64,000 nucleotides of DNA from Epiperipatus broadwayi (GCA_028023455.1 JAQFVV010006473.1:62001-126000); one strand, 5' to 3'. Numbered from the stretch's first letter, positions 48,060 to 58,365 are shown. Notes: generated by a model from the sequence alone, not told the origin. Translations and numbers: made by a program.

Positions 48060-49250
48060 AAAACAAGCTAGATTTAAAAATGGTTTTAGCTCAGTGGATC
48101 ACATTCAAATCTTGAGAGAAGTTATAGAAAAATCAATAAATATAAGTTGCAATTATGCATTGGATTTGTAGATTATAAAAAGGCATTTGCCATAATGTTT
48201 TTGTCACAGTGATTAAAGCATTGAATAATCAAAATATATCTGTGGAATATTACTATATTTTGTCGAATAGTTATCATAAAGCAACAGCAATAATTATATT
48301 ATTTGGACAATACTAAAAAGAGTAACAACGAAAAGATAATATGATAGATAGATTCCATACCCCAAAATTTTTTACAGCTGTTTTACAACATGTACTTTAT
48401 GGATTAAAATGAAAAACTAAGGCAGTAAAAGTAAATAGAAATTAATTAAGTCATCTAGATTTTGCAGAGAATGTGATTATTTTTATTAAATAATATTTCA
48501 GAAGTTCAGGAAATGAAAAAAATTATCAATTGAAAATAAAAAATTTAGGACTAAAATACTAAAAAATACTAAAGTAAAAAGTTCAATGGATTTTTTTCAG
48601 AATAAAAAAAAAAGAAGATTGATAATCATAAATTAGAAGTTATTAATAATACACATATCTTATTCAGATTTTTAATACAAATAGAAACATAGTAAATAAA
48701 ATTACTCATAGAATTAAACTTAGAATGCATTTGGTAAAAATAACTTAATATTAAAAGATAATATGACCATATGTTTGAAAGAAAGACTTTTAATAATGTG
48801 TTTACTAGTTTTTACTTATTAATATAACATGTGGGCATTTAATAGAAGAGCAATACAAAGGGTTCCAAATACTCTATAAATTTTGGATAGATGTATTTTT
48901 AGGAGTAATAAAAAAAGATCTAAAATAAAATATATGAGTGAGAGAATAAACAGGTATTCTGACATAACTGAAAGAATTAAGACTCTGAAATGATCTGAAC
49001 ATATTGCTAGAAGAAATGATAATAAATGAATTTTTGAAGTCAGAAATGGTATCACAAGATATTCTGAAAGAACTAAAAAAAATCACATGTGAGATGAATG
49101 AATAAAATAAGGAAGTTTACTATGTTGTAGAGAAGAGAATCTAAAGAAGAAGAAACTGCATTAAACTTAAAAAAACTTTTAACTGGCAACGGATGATAGT
49201 GATTAATAAACATTATCAAGGTAAAGTTACCCTATGGCAAAAATAATGTA
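48060..49250 (+). pseudogene. LINE reverse transcriptase remnant, RTE-like
   Basis: Plus-strand fragments in order: GFSSVDHIQILREVIEKS (about 48085-48140), matching GRSTxDHIxxxxQLIEKS; an FVDYKKAF-like block (about 48160-48190); PKLFTAVLQHV (about 48360-48400); HLRFADDV-like sequence (about 48445-48475), the catalytic box; CLKERLLIMCLLVFTY (about 48773-48822); and ERINRYSDITERIKTLK then HIARRND (about 48940-49020). This is the second half of an RTE-type LINE ORF2. Frameshifts and stops separate the blocks. It may belong to the same element type as the endonuclease pieces at 1-890, 29.1 and 50.7 kb. Confidence 0.82.
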
Positions 49251-50084
49251 CAAAATGAAATCATCTTGAAATTAAATAAAGTCTATGGGATTCATTTTGA
49301 TAAAATCGCGATATTATTTTTATTATTACATTTTTTTTTTTGTGAATAAGAAATTGGAATTGGGTCTTTTATCTTACTATAAATAATATAAAGTAGAAGG
49401 TTATTAAAAATTATTTATATATTAAATACTTATTTAATTTTATTTGCTATTATTGCTTCATTAGCATTATTGTTTAGTTAAATATATGGCAACATAATGA
49501 CTAGATCGAATTTAAATTTGGCTCTTGTCTCTCTTTTATTTAAATCTTCTGAAGCGTGATATGCACTATACGACATTGTCAGATAATTAGAATTAATGAA
49601 ATTTCTAGATTAATGATATATTTGTATTTTTTACAATATATTGTCCAATGATACATGAAAGAATTCTCTTCTTAATTAATAATTATTTAAATATTTGAAG
49701 GTTTATCCTATTAATTTTCAAAGGGTTATTAATTATCATTGTGCTCCAAATTTCAGATCATGTAAACAATTTATGTAATGAGTGACTAATAGCTGAAAGT
49801 TGATAAAGTACAAGTACACTTTTTAAAATAAATGTCAAATTTATGGCACTTTTCCTCACCCGACATTATTATGCACATTGCTTCCATCTATCTTTAACTA
49901 GCAACACTTTCTAAGACCACTGAAATTCATTAAATAATGATGAATGTAAATGAAAATAAAATGTTTGCTATAAAATAATTTTTTTATAAATAATAAAGTA
50001 TAATGGTGATAATTTATTTTATAAGAAACTAATATACCACAGAAGTGCTTTCAGTTAAATTCTTAACCCTTTTCAATTGAAAAC

Positions 50085-50190
50085 CATATATATATATTCA
50101 GTGCACTATATATATATATATATATATATGTCATATTATATATATCTTTTATCCGTGAAAACATTAGAATTAATATATATATATATATGA
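50085..50190. repeat. Cluster of short (AT)n tracts
   Basis: Four AT tracts of about 10-22 bases separated by 15-30 bases of other sequence. Confidence 0.8.
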
Positions 50191-50689
50191 CAGTAATAAA
50201 ATAGCAGCAAAAAAGAGTTTGTTGTAAAACTTTGAAAAAAAGATTTTGATTTCTCTTTGAGGCCTAAGGGAATAGAGCAGATCAATTCCAAATGATCACT
50301 AAATATATTTATATTGTTTCATATCCTATTACTATGTGATTATTTCTATGGCAATGTGATGAATTCATTGGCTTTTTAAAAAGTATCATGCTATTTATTC
50401 TTAGTTGCTCATAGATTTTAACTGAAACATCAGTTGAATTTTTTTGAAAGCAGGATGGATGTATACATGATCTTTTTCAAGTATTTAAACCATGTCTGTC
50501 AAATCTAATTATGGCTCATTTCTAGGAGCTATAAAGTTGTCAGCCACATCAATGATTAGTAATTGGTGGAAGGTAAAAAGATATATTGTTTGTAGTCCCA
50601 GGCTGTCACTTACTGATGATGTTTTATTTAATTAATTGTGGAATTAATATTTTATTAAATAAAGTGGCAACATTAGTTATTACAGCTTA

Positions 50690-51780
50690 ATGGAAGATAC
50701 CAAAAATGGATAATTTATTTTATCATGCAACAAGTTTTCATTGTGATGAAGTAGAGAATTTTTATATAAGCTTGCAAAATGCTTTTGATTATATTAAACA
50801 ATATTTTAAAGTTATCATGGGAGATTTTAATGCATGAATTAGATAAAAATATTCAAAAATGAATATGCTGTGGATAAATTGGGCTATGCACAAAAATAAA
50901 AGGATAAAAACAACTGGAAACTTAATGGATGAAATTAATAATATAATTAAACTTAGATGATGTTCTTTTAAATAATATTTTAATTTGCAAAATGCAGATA
51001 TTGAAAATTGAAATAAATTGAGATACTTCAGAATCTCACTGCACTCGTTAAAATACGTATATGACAGCCAATCAGAATATCATGATAACCATCTAAATGA
51101 CAATCAAATCTTTGTTGTGTGTTTAGATTTTATTGTTGTTTGTATGGCTATCATGACATTCTGATTGGCTGTCATATACGTATTTTAATGAGTGCAGTGA
51201 GATTCTGTAGTATCTCAATTTATTTCAACATTCTTTTAGAAAAACTTTCTATTAAAAGAAAGTATTTCTTTGTGTTTACAAAGAGATGTTTTTAATATAT
51301 GGGTTTTATCAGTATTTAGATATCAAAACTTGAACAATTAACAGAAAAGCAATATAGAGATTTTAAAAACTCAATGAAGTTTGGAGAGACATTGCTAAAA
51401 TTAATGATGAGATGGAAAATGAAATAGTTGGATGAGAGAGAAAAGAGATGTTATTGATATTATTGCAAGAAATAAAAGACTGAAATGAAACTGGATTTGA
51501 TTTATTACTAGAAGAGAAGATAGTAGATGAATAGTATAAAGATTGTGAAAGACCTAGAAAGAGATCATCTGGGACTTGGACAGTAGTGTATGGTTTGAAA
51601 AAATGGATTAAACATGGAAAGATTTCAACATGCAATAAATTGATAATGGTTTGAAAATGATGAATAAAATAGATATTCTTGGAGATCAATTAATTTGAGC
51701 AGAATAACTTCCAATTCTATATGAACCTATGCTATTCATATATTATTTAAAATTTGAAATAAATATTATTATCTTTGCAA
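50690..51780 (+). pseudogene. LINE endonuclease remnant, split by a fold-back
   Basis: DEVENFYISLQNAFDYIKQ then KVIMGDFNA (about 50740-50835) match the EEVEEFY...VGDFNAKIG region of RTE-like LINE endonucleases. The fold-back at 51010-51228 interrupts the fragment; weaker LINE-like sequence (Lys/Glu-rich) continues to about 51780. The reading frame is lost at many places. Confidence 0.7.
51010..51228. mobile_element. Fold-back MITE-like element sharing a core with the 2.25-kb one
   Basis: The left arm starts GAAATAAATTGAGATACT and the right arm ends AGTATCTCAATTTATTTC; inner blocks TCTCACTGCACTCGTTAAAA and ATGACAGCCAATCAGA are mirrored. The inner GACAGCCAATCAGA is identical to that in the fold-back at 2251-2500. 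Confidence 0.9.
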
Positions 51781-53475
51781 ATTCAAATAATATATTGGTA
51801 TATTGTGTAGATCTTGAAGATGATAAACAAACTAAAATGATTTGTTTTTAAAAAATAAAGATAAAACAGCTTTTAAATAATACAGAGTGTATCAAAACGT
51901 CTCCACCATTTCTCTCCAGAAAAATAGCAAAGCATAAAAAAAAAATAAGGTATCACATGATCTTATGAGTACAATGTTAATGGTAGCTGAATGAGATAAA
52001 TTAGTTCTACAGTAGTTCATTATTAGCAACTCTAATGAAAAGTCAATTTGATAAAAAAGATTTTTGCTTATATATTTTTTAAAATTGAACAATCTTTTTT
52101 TCCCCCAATAAAAAACATTAGATTTTTTAAAATTATTACAATTTAAAATTTATATTAAAATGAAAGGATAAATGGACTCAGTGGATAGTTTCTACAATTA
52201 TTATAATTATAAACATTTTCATTTAACTTTTTTTCAGTCTATTCAGACTTGTTTTGGAAGAAAAATATAAAATAGTTTTGCCGTTATTATAACTATAAAA
52301 TTTTCATTTAACCTTTTTTTTCATTGATTATCATATGATATTATGTTGCTTAAAATATTCATCAAATAATAGTTTCTTGTTTTCAGTGCCTTTTTATTTA
52401 TTTTTGTTTTTAATTAACTAACAGCCCATAAAAGAACTTATTGCAACCCCAAAAAGAATAACAATGTACTAAGAATCATATGACCAGTGCAAATTATTTT
52501 TGTAACTTTACTCTTCAGTTAAGAATAGTAAAAAAAAATACTGACCAATTTTTTATAGCTAGCTAAAGAATAAAAGCTGACCCCATGCAAAATCCCAAGT
52601 TTTTTGATCAACAAAATCGTGGAAAAATAGTTTTTCAAATTAACATATACAAAATTTAAATTTTTTGTTAACACATGGATTTATTATCCAAATCAATACA
52701 AAGTAAAAATACACAGATAATTCTCCATAAATTTCTATCGCTTAAATCTATAAATCAGTAAAAACTTTGTTAAAACATATAGCTTTATATAAGAGACCAT
52801 TATTTAATTATGATAATATTTAAAAAACTGTTTATCTTATTCAAAATCTACACTTTATTGGTGACTACTACTATTTATAAAATTTTAGTTATGCTTTAAT
52901 TAACTTTAATATAAATTTTTAATCTTATATATGCATCATTGTTTTTAAAAGTTCAGAACAATATAAATTAATAATTAAGTTAAAATTTTAAATAAAAAAT
53001 TGTTTACATCTCCAACTGTGATAATCAATTAGATTTTAACATATTTTTAATATTTATTTTTAATATCAAATATTTTTCTGTTTAATACCAAGATTAAAGT
53101 TTTAAATTTTAATAAATTTTGTGCCATATATAGATAGATAAAAGTTGAAGATCTCGGCATAATCTTTTTATAGAAAAACAAGGACAAAGAATTACGATAC
53201 TATTCTAATAATATATCACTTGACAAGTGCTTATGTTTTTACTGTCTAGTTAAAAATAGCTACATATATACTTATTTATTAACATTTAATTTTTAAGGTT
53301 ATTTAGAATTTTTCAACTGTTTAAAAAATTTAAATTGTTTTTTATCCAAATTCAAATTCTAGGTCAAAAACAAATAGCCATAAAACAATGAATATATATA
53401 TGTTAATTCTAATATTTTCATGGATAAATGATGATTTCATATTATTATTATTATTTCGGGATATTCCGTATGGTA
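51781..53475. other. No gene recognised
   Basis: A+T-rich. A weak direct duplication (TTATTATAATTATAAAC / TTATTATAACTATAAAA, each followed by ATTTTCATTTAAC) lies at 52197-52325. No transposon protein motif seen. Confidence 0.55.
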
Positions 53476-53481
53476 AAATAG

Positions 53482-53892
53482 CTAAATAGATGACGTTTTA
53501 GTACAATAACAAATACCTTTCGCCTCATACTTAAATTCTATTGGTTGAGAAGTTTTAAATTTTATTTTGTCCTCCAATAGCTTCTTCCAAATGTTGTTAA
53601 TCTTCTTTAATTCACACCTTTTGTTCATGCTCTTGGGCCTTTTAAAAATCTCTATAGCTTCTCTTAGCAATCTCTGGTCATATTGTTCAATTTTTGCTAG
53701 AATATTTGTTTTATCAAAATTGATATCATGATTAGTTAATTTTATGTGAGAATAAATAGCTGATGAATTGGATTTTTCTCTGACTGCCAAAATGTGTTCT
53801 TCTTTTCTAATATTTATTTTACAATTAGTCTGTCCAATATATGTATGTGAACAGACCCTACATGAAATTTCATATACACCATGACACTCCAA
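53482..53892 (-). pseudogene. Penelope-like element GIY-YIG endonuclease domain
   Basis: A 136-codon open frame on the minus strand. Near its start is GVYEISCRVCSHTYIGQT, the GIY-YIG core with the flanking CxxC pair typical of PLE endonucleases, then KINIRKEEH, HDINFDKTNIL and LREAIEIFKRPKSMN, the usual PLE order ending in NKIW-like NNIWKKLLEDK. The catalytic Tyr of TYIG, the Arg and the Glu of EAIEI are present. GIY-YIG nicks DNA to start integration. The frame is the best preserved PLE piece here, but it is separated from the RT remnant upstream by a frameshift, so the element is not intact. Confidence 0.9.
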
Positions 53893-53926
53893 AGAAATTT
53901 TGTCTTCAGGAAGTGAAAATATTTCA

Positions 53927-54184
53927 TTAATTTTTTTGGAAAGTAGTGTAAACTGTGTGGATATTATTATTCTTTAAAATGTTACCAATTTTATAAGTTA
54001 CTCTTTTTATATATGGCAAAATTGTCTTAATTTCTGATGTAACAAAATCTTTTTTCTTTTTATATGTATAAGCCCTATTAATAATGCTGCAATTAAAACC
54101 ATTATCAAGAAGCATTTTTTTAGAAACAGAAATATCCTGGAGAAAATGGTTATCATCAGAAAGTCTCTTAGTTCTATCTAACAA
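53927..54184 (-). pseudogene. PLE reverse transcriptase, C-terminal segment
   Basis: An 85-codon frame upstream of the GIY-YIG frame on the same strand. DNGFNCSIINRAYT and then LPYIKRVTYKIGNILKNNNI correspond to the block joining RT and GIY-YIG in PLEs (compare LPYVKGxSxKIxRILKKxxI). It ends ~35 bases before the GIY-YIG frame in another frame. Sequence further upstream is cut by an (AT)n tract and an insertion from 54290. Confidence 0.85.
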
Positions 54185-54195
54185 TGACTTTGCTA

Positions 54196-54252
54196 CTGAA
54201 AATAGTTATATATATATATATATATATATATATACTATTTTCAGTATATATA

Positions 54253-54292
<40 letters not shown>
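54196..54292. repeat. (TA)n hairpin and adjoining (AT)n
   Basis: ACTGAAAATAGT, a TA tract, and ACTATTTTCAGT form a perfect cruciform at ~54197-54246. A second AT tract runs to 54290, the edge of the PLE fragment with inverted ends. Confidence 0.85.
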
Positions 54293-54294
<2 letters not shown>

Positions 54295-54298
54295 GTTT

Positions 54299-54356
54299 AA
54301 ATTCTTTTGTAGTGCTTTTGATTATGTGGTAATCCTCAACAGCTTTAACTGAATTT
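54299..54356 (-). ncRNA. Hammerhead-like motif H2, left arm, degenerate
   Basis: The minus strand carries CTGTTGA (one change from CTGANGA), hairpin GATTA-CCACA-TAATC, AAAA in place of GAAA, short stem III AG-CA-CT, A, and distal stem I strands AAATTC and GAATTT. It mirrors the right-arm copy. Confidence 0.45.
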
Positions 54357-54553
54357 CATATTTTCAAACTTAATGTTACATATATTTCCATAAGCTGTAT
54401 ATGGCCATATTTGCAACTTGCCTATTAATAACAGCATTCTTATATTTATCAATTAATATTATCTCTTTAATTTTCCTCTTTTTTTGTTTTCTTTTTTCCA
54501 TTAATATTTTTATTTGATTACTATTAAATGTAAACTTATAATTACAAATTTTT

Positions 54554-54760
54554 TCAATGGTTAAAGAATACTGAAGCTGTATTAAATTGACTATTTATGT
54601 TATTTTTAATTCGGTTATATAATAATTGATGCTCCTTCAATCTTTTTTCCACAGAACATCTCGATTCACCGATATATAATTTCTGACATCCACATGAAAT
54701 CTGATAAATTATATTACTTCTTTGCAATTTAGAAATTATACTCTTAGAATTATTAATCAA
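54554..54760 (-). pseudogene. GIY-YIG fragment of a second PLE lineage
   Basis: A 68-codon frame: SNIIYQISCGCQKLYIGES followed by VEKRLKEHQ, the start of a PLE GIY-YIG domain. It differs clearly from the domains at 53.5 and 6.65 kb, so three PLE copies or lineages are represented. The C-terminal half of the domain is missing, cut off near the left inverted repeat. Confidence 0.85.
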
Positions 54761-54840
54761 TCAATTAACATTCAGAGGAACACAAAATGAAATATTACAC
54801 AGCTTATGGAAATATACATAACATTAAGTTTGAAAATTTG

Positions 54841-54898
54841 AAATTCAGTTAAAGCTGACGAGGATTACCATGTAATCAAAAGTGCTACAAAAGAATTT
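54841..54898 (+). ncRNA. Hammerhead-ribozyme-like motif H2, right arm
   Basis: Distal stem I strand AAATTC (54841-54846), core CTGACGA (54855-54861, fits CTGANGA), stem II GATTAC-CAT-GTAATC (54863-54877, six pairs), AAAA where GAAA is expected (one change), stem III AG-TG-CT (54881-54886), A at 54887 as cleavage base, and GAATTT (54893-54898) closing stem I. Parts are in type I order. Position in a PLE terminal repeat matches known PLE hammerheads. The G-to-A change should reduce activity. Confidence 0.6.
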
Positions 54899-54977
54899 AA
54901 ACTATAATATTGTATTTACCATTAAATTTTTTTTTATTATAAATATATAATATTTTATAATGGGCACTGTATTTTAC

Positions 54978-54978
<1 letters not shown>

Positions 54979-55022
<44 letters not shown>

Positions 55023-55043
55023 TATATATATATATATATATAT
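54979..55043. repeat. (AT)n tracts
   Basis: Two AT tracts separated by TTTATATATTATA, between the PLE copy and the H1 repeat. Confidence 0.92.
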
Positions 55044-55300
55044 CTTATACATCTGATACACATGATTGCATACATGCATAAAAGATAAATGATCTCCAAT
55101 ATACATATTTTGTGCTGAACCATCTCCCACACATATATACAACCAGTGCTTGTTTTTATATTAAGATAGAAAATCTTCAAACTTTAATGAACAAGCTTCA
55201 ATTTTCTTCACTCTACAACTCTTAAGCCATCCATATCATTGAAAATCTGATGATGGTATGTTCAAAGCCATTGCTTACAAAATTTATTCATGTTGAGTAT
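55040..55300 (-). repeat. H1 repeat, copy lacking half of the hammerhead
   Basis: ATGATCTCCAATATACATAT, then TTGTGCTGAACCATCTCCC, then TATTAAGATAGAAAATC match the other H1 copies, but the ~25 bases with the CTGATGA core are deleted at ~55130. It ends with a TTGAAAATCTGATGATG block also seen after the H1 copy at 35.4 kb. Confidence 0.7.
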
Positions 55301-55528
55301 AAATCAATCTGAACCATCATATGTAAGATCTAAGCCCATTTAAATAGAAGAAGAATAGGCAGAATACAGGATAAATATGTAATATTTAAATACATGTATA
55401 ATATTTATGTTTTAAGCTAGATGAAATTAGAGGGATTTGAACACAGACTTTTAGGCTCTCCATCTTATCCACTCCATCTTATACAATCAATACATATGAC
55501 CACATAAATGTGAAAAAGATAAATGATC

Positions 55529-55580
55529 TCCAATATATATATATATTTCATGCTGAACCAGCATTCATCAGTTGATCTGG
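55529..55580 (-). ncRNA. Hammerhead ribozyme H1 with intact-looking core
   Basis: Minus strand: 5' stem I strand ending ATCAA, core CTGATGA (55571-55565), stem II ATGCTG-GTT-CAGCAT (six perfect pairs, 55564-55550), GAAA (55549-55546), a self-complementary (AT)6 stem III, A at 55534 as predicted cleavage base, and TTGG pairing back to stem I. Every conserved core base of a type I hammerhead is present. Outer stem I is short, with a further GATC/GATC pairing possible. Confidence 0.72.
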
Positions 55581-55767
55581 ATTATCATCTCCCACACATA
55601 TATACAATCATTTTTCTATTTTATATTAAGATAGAAAATCTTCAAACTTTAATGGATAGGCTTCAATATTCTCCACTCTCCAAGCCTGTCCATTAAAGTT
55701 TAAAGATTTGCTATCTTAATATAAAAGTGAGCATGATTGTATGTATATGTGAAAGATGATAATCTGG

Positions 55768-55811
55768 ACCAACTGATGATTGCATGTTCAGCACAAAATA
55801 CATATATTGGA
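55768..55811 (+). ncRNA. Hammerhead-like motif H1, mirror copy
   Basis: Plus strand: CCAA, CTGATGA, a stem II with mismatches (TTGCATGTTCAGCAC), AAAA instead of GAAA, ATACATAT, ATTGG. It is the partner of 55529-55580 in the other arm. Predicted weak. Confidence 0.5.
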
Positions 55812-55957
55812 GATCATTTATTTTTTTCAGTGTATGTGGTCATGTGGATTGGTTGTGTATATGGAGTGAATGACTAAAGAGAGCTTGAAAGAGTGGGTTC
55901 AAATTCCTTATAATTACATCTAGTTTAAAGTATAAATATTATACATGTATTTAAGCA

Positions 55958-57784
55958 TAAACTTTACATTAATTTCTGATGCACGTTTTTTTAAAAATCA
56001 TTTCTTATCAAATAAAATGTATTTTTCTATATCTTTTGTTTGTTTTCTTTTTCTTTTTCCCATATTGTTTTTCACTTGTTAATATTTATAATATCAGCAG
56101 TAAGACCAGCTTAGTATGAATCTATTCAACTTCTTTTGTTATTCTTTCGAATAATTGCAGTCCTTATTTCATTTTAGAGTTCAAAATAAAAAAAAAACCC
56201 AAGTTATTTAATGATAGATGAAGACAAATTTAATATATTATTTGATTTTTTAAAAATACAATATTGGTGTACCTATTAATATGTTCTATAATATTTTTTA
56301 AATTATATTTTAATGTTTTATTTGCTTTAGTTGCTGTTAAAAAATCTAAATAAATATAATTTTTACTTTTATTTTTCAATATCAATATGCTTGAAAAATT
56401 ACATGACATTTTTTTTTTTTAAATATTGGGACAACATCATGAAATAATACTGAGATATTTAATTGATAAATTTAAGAATCAACTTACTTTATATATGCAA
56501 AATATAGATTTTTGTAATAGTTTAAATAATGGAACAGAAAATAAAAGATAAAAATGAAACATTTCTTGTACTACAATAAATTAAATATTTTTTTTTAGAA
56601 ATAAAATAAACTTTGTGTTTTTCATTTATATTGTTAAAATGTTTTATTTGCTAAAGAAATGTAAACATAAAACTTAAGTTGTTTATTTAATTGTTTTATT
56701 CCTTTTTTGATTGTTTTTTTTTTGTAAAAAAGAGTAAAAATAAGCCACATATCTTTTATGTACATCTTGCGATTTGAGATTGATATACATTTTTATTCTA
56801 AGAAATTTATTGATTTGAGCAGTTTTATATTTTTGTTTAAAATAAATGTTATTTAAAACGTTCTATGGTAAAATAATTGCTAGTAAAAAAATGCATTGGT
56901 ATTTTTTATAAAAGAAAGATCTACTTAGTGGTGGCAAATGAAAATAATCTTATGTCAAGTGCAGGTTGTCTATGATGGAGAAAAGAAAGAAAGATTGGAA
57001 GTTGGAGTTTAAAGTGATTTTGCATTTTACATGTCATGTCTATCTAATTACCCAGTTTATATAAAATGGCAATATCAGCAAGAATCAAACGAAAGCATTT
57101 TCATTTTCTTCTTCTTTTAATTTGTTGTCATTTCAAAGCAAGACAGTTCATTTTTATTTGGATTGTTTTATTTTAATTTGTATTGAATAACAACAAAAAT
57201 ATTTTCTTACATGAAAAATAAAAAAAGTATAGTTAACAATTCTTTTGTCCTTTAATATTATTGTTTTCATAAAAGTCAATAACACTTATAATTGACTGTA
57301 TTTTTTTCCCTCACTTTTTCAAAACCAAATAGGAAATGTAAAAATATAAAAGACAAAGAATAATAATAAAAATTTCAAACAAACTGGTCAAATACAAGTA
57401 ATAAAATGTTGTTTAAAATTATATATAAATGAATATATGTCTATATTAGGTACCATTATGATATATCAAAATACACTTAAAAAACTTACTCCCCTTATTT
57501 TTAAATACAAAACAAGTAATACTAAAACCTTAAAATAAAGCTATCAATGAAAAGTAATAAGAGATTCTAGATTGCACATTGGATTTATAAATTACCTATT
57601 ATTATAGTAAAGCACTTTTCAAATCAAAACAATCTTAAATTTGTTGATTAGTAATTCCACTATTGTTTCATAACTTGAAACAGTATTTAAAAAATCAACT
57701 AAACATAAAATAAAATGTAGATGCCTGAGGAAATTCGTACCTATTTTTTAATTTTGTTATAATGTCTTTGTATTGTTCTAATTT
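55958..57784. other. No feature recognised
   Basis: A+T-rich with poly-T and poly-A runs; no frame, motif or inverted repeat that I can support. Confidence 0.55.
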
Positions 57785-58146
57785 ACAAGCAAAACTCTCC
57801 TTACAGTCAGTAGTGCCACTCAGTGCAAGTCAGAGTAATCGATAGATGCCAGAAGGCTTCTGCATAAAAAGCTATAATAGTACCTCTCATCCAATATCCC
57901 CATACTAGTTTCTACCTTGTGGCTTTTGCCACTGAGGAGCTTTTGATCCTAAGATCCTAAGATCTAGATGCAGTGCACTCAGATCCTAATCTCCTCACTG
58001 ATGAAAGTCACAAGCTAGAAACTAGACTGGGGATACTGGATAAGTAGGTAGTAGATAGGGATTTTATGCACAAGCCTTCTGGCATCCATTGATTACTCTG
58101 GCTAGCACTGAGTGGCAATATTTATAGAGAGTTTTTCCTGTTTTAA
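57785..58146. mobile_element. Fold-back element, family F1, long-loop copy
   Basis: Outer arms AAAACTCTCC...GATGCCAGAAGGCTTCTGCA and GCACAAGCCTTCTGGCATCC...AGAGAGTTTTTCC are inverted. Inner blocks CTAGTTTCTACCTTGTG / CACAAGCTAGAAACTAG continue the palindrome towards a centre near 57965. It is longer than the 28.6-kb copy, which has lost the inner part. Confidence 0.85.
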
Positions 58147-58204
58147 CAACAGTTATGAGCAAGCATAAGAAATGATAACCATGTGATGTTTAGTGGTTTA
58201 ATTT

Positions 58205-58365
58205 ACAGGTTAGTATAGAGAACAATGTTTTAAATAATAGTAACTTGCTCTTTTCTTCATGTATTGATAGTCTAATCAGTGAGAATACTATTATGGGAAT
58301 TGAACTACTGATCTTTAAATGTATAAATAAATAAATTTAAGGTGTTGCGTTTCCAGCTAAATAAA
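58205..58365 (-). repeat. SINE S1, degenerate fragment
   Basis: AGTCTAATCAGTGAGAATAC, TATTATGGGAATTGAACT and CTTTAAATGTATAAAT follow the S1 order seen at 6.2 and 32.8 kb with many changes. Confidence 0.5.

Larger units (their letters stand above)
54290..54907 (-). mobile_element. Short PLE copy with ~118-bp inverted terminal repeats
   Basis: The left arm 54290-54407 and right arm 54788-54907 are inverted copies: TTTAAATTCTTTTGTAG at the left, CTACAAAAGAATTTAAA at the right; also AGCTTTAACTGAATTTC and ACTTAATGTTA. Each outer end meets or nearly meets an AT tract. The centre holds a PLE GIY-YIG piece (54554-54760, minus). PLEs are known for terminal repeats in inverted as well as direct arrangement and for hammerheads within them; both are seen here. 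Confidence 0.8.
55390..55957. mobile_element. ~560-bp palindrome: two H1 hammerhead repeats head to head
   Basis: The left arm 55390-55660 and right arm 55682-55957 are inverted copies meeting at ~55670. Outer edges ATACATGTATAATATTTATG and its counterpart, B-box-like GATTTGAAC, GACCACAT, the hammerhead, and TATTAAGATAGAAAATCTTC are all mirrored. The arms differ at scattered sites, so this is an old natural inverted repeat rather than an assembly artefact. Confidence 0.88.

Noticed and set aside
48819-49086. Two overlapping minus-strand frames of 70-78 codons
   Set aside because: They are antisense shadows of the LINE reverse-transcriptase remnant on the plus strand.
51363-51689. 108-codon minus-strand frame
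   Set aside because: Antisense to the Lys/Glu-rich LINE-like remnant; Ser/Phe/Ile-rich composition is what an antisense frame of that sequence gives.
57990-58030. Possible hammerhead in the F1 loop (CTGATGA followed by GAAAC)
   Set aside because: Stem II would be only about three pairs, no convincing stem I exists, and the mirror arm lacks CTGATGA.
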